From NCBI GenBank assembly GCA_004802705.1, contig SGPL01000789.1, forward strand, positions 1 through 11,862: a stretch of DNA of 11,862 nucleotides, written 5' to 3'. Shown here piece by piece: positions 8,011-11,862 of the stretch. The stretch comes from Bondarzewia mesenterica (Eukaryota; Basidiomycota; Agaricomycetes; Russulales; Bondarzewiaceae). A model generated the notes under the pieces. That model saw only the letters and a program-made list of their open reading frames with translations. It was not told the origin of the DNA and did not search any database. The stretch's first letter is position 1. Every line of letters starts with the position of its first letter. The position numbers and the translations under genes are program-made.

Positions 8011-8654
8011 GTTATCTTTAATGCCTACCATCTTACNACCTATATTTAAGTGGCCCTCAAAGAAGCCNACTCAAATACTATTTTTGCTAGTGCTAAATTC
8101 ATCTNNNCATNNNNGNNGATGANNTNNTNATGTTTTNTATNTNTATATNTNTNNNTNNNTTGNNNATNNNANCNAGCAGCTATCATTACTGCCCAGAGAG
8201 TGGTAGTGGTAGCTGAAGAAAAATTTATCTTGCCTCACCTCACTCATAGCACTGCCTTAAAATTTAAGGTAGCTAAGTTGGCTTACTGTAATATTAACAT
8301 CATGTTGATTATGACCTCTAATCTTCACCTTCTGAAGCACAATCAATAAGTGACCCCCAAATTTGAAGGGAATTTGGATGAGGATAGGTGGTTACTTATT
8401 CACTCTAGCTAAAGCTGAGCCCATGTTTTTCCTCTCTAATAGTGAAAGGGATATGAAGGCCATATCTTTGCATTTAGAAAGATGAAGAAAAGGGAAAAGA
8501 AAAGGAGAAGAAAAAAGAGAGAGTAAAATCCATAGGGTTGGAGTCAGAGATGGCATCAGAGAGAGGGGCCTAGTGAATCGAATAGATAGAGTGGCAAACA
8601 AGGGTGGGAAAAGAGGAGTGGCATAAAAATGAAGGAGGTAATTGAGTAAGGAAG
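8011..8654. other. Low-quality and purine-rich stretch, no secure gene
   Basis: It starts with a weak copia-like word (WPSKK at about 8051-8065, then ASAKFI about 8086-8103) and runs into a dense N patch (8105-8173). A 99-codon frame across the patch has no recognisable content. From about 8470 the + strand becomes strongly purine-rich. The 5' part of the gypsy pol that becomes readable after 8655 should lie here (RT and most of RNase H), but I cannot read any RT motif, so that part is probably deleted or too decayed. Confidence 0.35.
8484..8523 (+). repeat. 40-base uninterrupted purine run
   Basis: Only A and G from 8484 to 8523, built of GAAAA, GGAAAAG and GAGA blocks. It may be simple-sequence expansion or part of a lysine/arginine-rich coding stretch. 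A polypurine tract role is unlikely because coding pol sequence of the gypsy remnant follows on the same strand instead of an LTR. Confidence 0.5.
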
Positions 8655-10191
8655 GTTAAGGGTAAAATGCCCTCATAAAGACTGGATCTAAAATTTAAAG
8701 AACATGGATAATGAAATCATTTTAGCCTTTAAACTCATAAAGTCAACAGATCCCCATTTAATGTTAAAGGAAATAGAAGAGTGAAACACAGAAGACAGTT
8801 GGTTTTATTCTGAGAGTGCATTGATATCCTCAAGAACAAGGGGCAGAGATGCAAAATTATATGCTAGCNTCATGATACACTCATCTNANAACACTTTANA
8901 GAATGAAAAATAATAGAATGAATATTTTAGTGGCTAAGCATGACCATATTCATAAAAGAATATGTCAAGGGTTATGCAATGTTTTAGGCCTCCAAAAATC
9001 AGCCAAATTAGCCTAGCATCCCCATCATCCCAATTGAAGCTGATNTACATGCACTCCCCTTTTAGATAATCTCAACAGACTTCATCACAGATTTATCCTT
9101 ATTGAAGGGGTTTGTCTCAATATCAGCCTTTATCAACTACAATGTCTCTAAAGAAGTGGACTTTGTATTATATAATAAGATAATCACCACTGAAAGAACA
9201 GCTGAACTACATCAAGATCACATGTAGAAANAGTATGGACTGTTAAAGAAGCTGATATCTGACTGAGGGCTATAGTATATATTCAAGGTCACAAAGNAAC
9301 TCTGTACAAAGCTGGAGATTAAGCAAGCCATATNAATAGCCTACTACTCACAGTNTGATGAATAGACCAAACAAACAAACTAGTCCTTGGAATAATTCTT
9401 GTGCATTTTTTGCAACTTCTAAGGGGATAATTAGGCAGATTTGCTACTATTCATAGAATTTGCCCATAACTCGACTATTTACTCATCAATAAGGAACACT
9501 CCATTCAAATTAANAATANGGTATATACCNTGAACTCTTCTAGAGGTGCTAGAGGATGCCTCACTCTCAATAGTCTCACAGTGCCTAAAGAGAATCTAGA
9601 AGGATACTATCACCTTTTATAACNTAGTGGCTCAAGTAATGGCATAGAAAGGGCCAAAAAAAAGGCAGAAAAGGAAGTATNAGGTTGAGGATAATGTATA
9701 GCTAGAGATNAAAAACCTTGTCACTACACACTCCTCCATAAAGCTTACACCTTGCTGATACAGCTCATTGTAGATAATAAGTATATTATCCCCTGTGAAT
9801 GTCTAACTAGAGCTGTCAATTATATAAAAAAATACATCTAGTCTTTTACTTATCANTAATNATACNATATATCAAAACATGAGCACATGGCCTGAACTTT
9901 GAGAGGCTCGACCCACCCAAGCTCATTAATATTAAAGAAGCATATGAAATCAAGACTCTGCTCAATTTTTGGATGTTCCANAGAAATCTCTAATATTTAG
10001 TTCACTAGAAGGGCTATTCAGTCATAGATGACTAATAGATATTCTGAGAAGACCTAAAAGATAANATAGAGATAGCATCAGCCTTCTTTGAAGACTTCTA
10101 TATGAAATATTTATAAGCAATAAGATCCACATCACCTCTGTCCTTATCTTCTAATCATTGAAGATGATAAAAAAAATAAAGAGGGAGGTAA
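8655..10191 (+). pseudogene. Decayed Ty3/gypsy chromovirus pol: RNase H tail, integrase, chromodomain
   Basis: Frame 3 is readable from about 8811 to 9825. The zinc-binding domain keeps H (8871-8873)-x6-H (8892-8894), while the C-x2-C pair is now Y (8973) and F (8982). The integrase core follows: STDFITDL with Asp at 9078-9080, LISD with Asp at 9261-9263, and the D-G-Q-T-E box with its catalytic Glu now Lys (9369-9371). The D2-to-E spacing is exactly 35 codons. Next come QTN-stop-SLE, DLLLFIEFAHNSTIYSSIRN, and DNV followed by a stop where the family has Trp. After a shift near 9828, frame 1 gives IHLVF, then a chromodomain (9943-10104) with YEIK, YLVH-stop-KGY, EDLKD and FFEDFYMKY. A basic tail ends at TAA 10189. 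The RNase H tail before the integrase (8655-8720) is weak. Stops sit mainly at former Trp, Gln or Arg codons. Chromodomain-bearing gypsy elements are typical of fungi. Confidence 0.8.
9943..10104 (+). pseudogene. Chromodomain remnant at the C-terminus of the gypsy polyprotein
   Basis: The order is that of chromovirus chromodomains: Y-E-I (9943-9951), then LNFWMFXRNL, YLVH followed by a stop where Trp is expected, KGYS, VIDD, two stops in the W-E/I-P region, EDLKD, then an acidic helix. In active elements this domain reads methylated histone H3 and directs insertion to heterochromatin. Two of the three expected aromatic cage positions are now stops (Trp to TAG), so the domain is dead in this copy. 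Confidence 0.7.
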
Positions 10192-10200
10192 ATTCCCTCT
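10180..10200 (+). other. Stem-loop and purine tract at the end of the gypsy frame
   Basis: AGAGGGA (10180-10186) and TCCCTCT (10194-10200) form 7-bp perfect arms around a 7-base loop that holds the last stop codon (10189-10191). A purine-rich run (10178-10188) immediately precedes it, which is where the polypurine tract for plus-strand priming is expected, next to the 3' LTR. No LTR start (TG) or similarity to 1-254 is legible afterwards. Confidence 0.4.
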
Positions 10201-10809
10201 CTTTTCTCTAATTTCATGCTTTTATTCCTCTTGATTTAACCATCTTGCAACTTGTACTTTTTATTGTAACTCTCACACTTATACTATGTCTTCATCTCAN
10301 AGCATGCAGATCTTCTCCCCCACCTNTAGCATTAGTGCTCAAATTATGTTNATGTCTCCATGTCCCCTTTNCTTTATANAATGCCTTTTATTCACCCTNA
10401 TTGATGATCTAAATGTTNATTAGTATGAATAAAATTTAAGAATGAGAAAAATCAGAAATCTTTTATTTGCACACTCATGNAGAGAGGGCAATAGAAGAGC
10501 TGTTTGATTAGGATTAGAGGATAGTGAACAGNNAACTTGAANAAAGTCTCTTTGTATTCACACCTCCACTAACACCACCTAGCCACAATAATAATAAAAT
10601 AGAAGAAGATATATGCAAATAGATANAAAAGGACCTGATNTTTAGTGAAAAAGCAAAAGAAAAATAGATAGTCTTGAAGATGNTAATAAACATNNAGTGC
10701 CATAGAGCAATACAAGATAAAAAAATGTACACTCTTCAAATTATGACAAGTGATTATAGCTAAGCTCATNATAAGTGCATGAGAAAAGACTCATTAAAAA
10801 TAAGTATAA
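10192..10809. other. Non-coding stretch, no gene seen
   Basis: AT-rich sequence after the gypsy polyprotein. It could contain the decayed 3' LTR, but I see neither matching ends nor a repeat of another part of the window. The short open frames on the minus strand here are rich in Phe, Ile and Leu and look like products of base composition. Confidence 0.4.
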
Positions 10810-11049
10810 AGGGCCCTAGCAGCTCATGNAGTAGATAAAGCAAGNGCCAGAGCAGTAGCACTAGAAGAGGAGCTCAGTCATGTAAAAGCAGCATTAAAGA
10901 GAGCAATNATCTATATTAAGAACAACTCCTTCATCAGAGAGAAGATTATCCCCNCTTGCTCTCTTACTANTCATATCAATGATGATGCCTCCTATATCCC
11001 NATTACCCATCATACATGGGGTTTCCTAAATATATACCTCATACACTGA
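10810..11049 (+). pseudogene. Stop-free 79-codon fragment, coiled-coil-like, unknown protein
   Basis: Frame 1 is open from just after TAA codons at about 10801-10809 to TGA at 11047, without an in-frame ATG near its start. It begins RALAAH, then KAXARAVALEEELSHVKAAL and KRA, an Ala/Leu/Glu/Lys-rich stretch with heptad-like spacing typical of a coiled coil. It ends INDDASYIPITHHTWGF. The composition is unlike the surrounding Ile/Phe/Leu-rich frames, so it is probably a true gene fragment, 5'-truncated or with a decayed start. I do not recognise a family. It lies between the gypsy remnant and the tandem array. Confidence 0.35.
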
Positions 11050-11187
11050 GTCTTACACCTTCTCACTNAGTATNATCACCCCTTATGATATTGTCATGCC
11101 TAGTGACACCCTCACCAGTATGCACCCCCTNTCCCATCTTGATAGATAACAAGAATTTTGTCACACTATTCAGTCCCTTACTACCAT

Positions 11188-11349
11188 CTAAGATGGTCTG
11201 GCCGAACGTGCATTTNGGCNACTNAGATGATCCAGTGGACTTGGGCCNAANTGGGCCACTCGCTGATGTTTTATATNGTTGGGCCCAACATCTCGCTGAG
11301 ATAGTCTAAGACAGTTGNGCCCAGCATCTTGCNGAGACNNTCTTAGATG
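11188..11349. repeat. Variant and 36-bp units leading into the tandem array
   Basis: The first recognisable box (AAGATGGTCTGGCCGAAC) is at 11190-11207, followed by an irregular stretch and then two 36-bp units beginning GTTGGGCCC at 11278 and GTTGNGCCC at 11314, with the next box at 11350. They share the GATGGTTGGGCC core with the 56-bp units but have a different tail (CATCTCGCTGAGA). Many N occur here. Confidence 0.65.
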
Positions 11350-11862
11350 GTTGNGCCGATCAATATGAAAAATANCTNNGCAATTGTCAGTGACCNTCTG
11401 AGANGGTTGGGNNGACNAACATNAAAAAATAGCTNGGTNATTNTTNGTGACCATCTGAGANNGTNGNGCNGACCAACATGAAAAATAGCTCGGTGATTNT
11501 CAGTGACTATTTGAGATGGTTGGGCCGACCAATATGAAAAATAACTCGGTGATTGTCAGTGATCATCTGAGACGGTTGGGCTGACCAATATGAAAAATAG
11601 CTTAGTGATTATCGGTGACTATCTGAGATGGTTGGGCCGATCAATATGAAAAATAGCTCAGTAATTGTCACGACCATCTGAAACGGTTAGGCCCAGCAAT
11701 ATGAAAAATAGCTCAGTGGTCATCAGTGACTATATAAGACAGTTGGGCCCAGCAATATGTAAAATAATATCAAAATCACTGGTGACCATGTGAGACAGCT
11801 GGGCCCAGCAAAATAAAAAATAGTGTGAGGGTCATCGGCAACCATCTGAGATGGGTGGGTCT
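11342..11862. repeat. 56-bp tandem repeat array, at least nine units, running off the window
   Basis: Units start (CTGAG or equivalent) at 11342, 11398, 11455, 11511, 11567, 11623, 11678, 11734, 11790 and 11846 (cut by the window end). Spacing is 56 bp, with one 57 and one 55. Each unit reads: CTGAGATGGTTGGGCCGACC, then AATATGAAAAATAGCTCGGT, then GATTGTCAGTGACCAT. Units before about 11680 carry GGCCGACC; later ones carry GGCCCAGC. The array keeps several CpG per unit in places, unlike the rest of the window. A minisatellite, satellite or element-borne subrepeat array are all possible. Confidence 0.9.

Noticed and set aside
8392..8601. 69-codon minus-strand frame rich in Leu, Ser and Pro.
   Set aside because: It is the complement of the purine-rich stretch and has no domain features.
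11016..11454. Overlapping open frames on both strands across the start of the tandem array.
   Set aside because: They run through repeat units and N, so they reflect the repeat, not a protein.
11188..11862. CRISPR-like array.
   Set aside because: The 56-bp units are head-to-tail and similar along their whole length, without unique spacers, in a eukaryotic context.

Overview
The window looks like a fungal, probably basidiomycete (Agaricomycete-like), transposon graveyard. It is AT-rich and carries no bacterial gene structure, no intact long reading frame and no RNA gene I can support. What it does hold is decayed but recognisable polyprotein pieces of three retroelement types, all on the + strand. 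Family assignments rest on motif order, motif spacing and my memory of the families; no search was run, so the organism call is an inference.

Layout. Bases 1-254 are a CpG-retaining, hairpin-rich segment with a TATA box that resembles a promoter or LTR. Bases 255-660 hold no gene. Bases 661-4275 are the best preserved unit: a gag-like stretch with an intact CCHC zinc knuckle (about 661-1065), a reverse transcriptase plus RNase H (about 1070-2860) and a tyrosine recombinase (about 3147-4275). That is the gene set of a DIRS/Ngaro-type retrotransposon, which integrates with a tyrosine recombinase instead of a DDE integrase. Two diverged direct repeats of about 400 bp (4418-4818 and 6214-6620) follow, enclosing about 1.4 kb with one 84-codon open frame. 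Bases 7540-8010 carry a Ty1/copia-like pol fragment. Bases 8655-10191 carry the 3' half of a Ty3/gypsy chromovirus pol: RNase H tail, zinc-binding domain, D,D-35-E integrase and C-terminal chromodomain. Bases 10810-11049 are a stop-free, coiled-coil-like fragment of unknown origin. From about 11188 to the window end there is a 56-bp tandem repeat array, preceded by 36-bp variants.

Decay pattern. Between about 250 and 11180 CpG is extremely scarce, whereas the first 250 bp and the terminal array keep it. Most in-frame stops in the pseudogenes are TAG, TAA or TGA where the family has Trp, Gln or Arg, which fits C-to-T change on both strands (cytosine methylation with deamination, or a RIP-like process). 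Several catalytic residues are lost by the same kind of change while motif spacing is kept, so these copies died mainly by transition mutation plus a few indels. None of the genes can be functional; the window is of interest as a fossil record, for its structured edges, and for the possible link between the repeat pair and the recombinase element.
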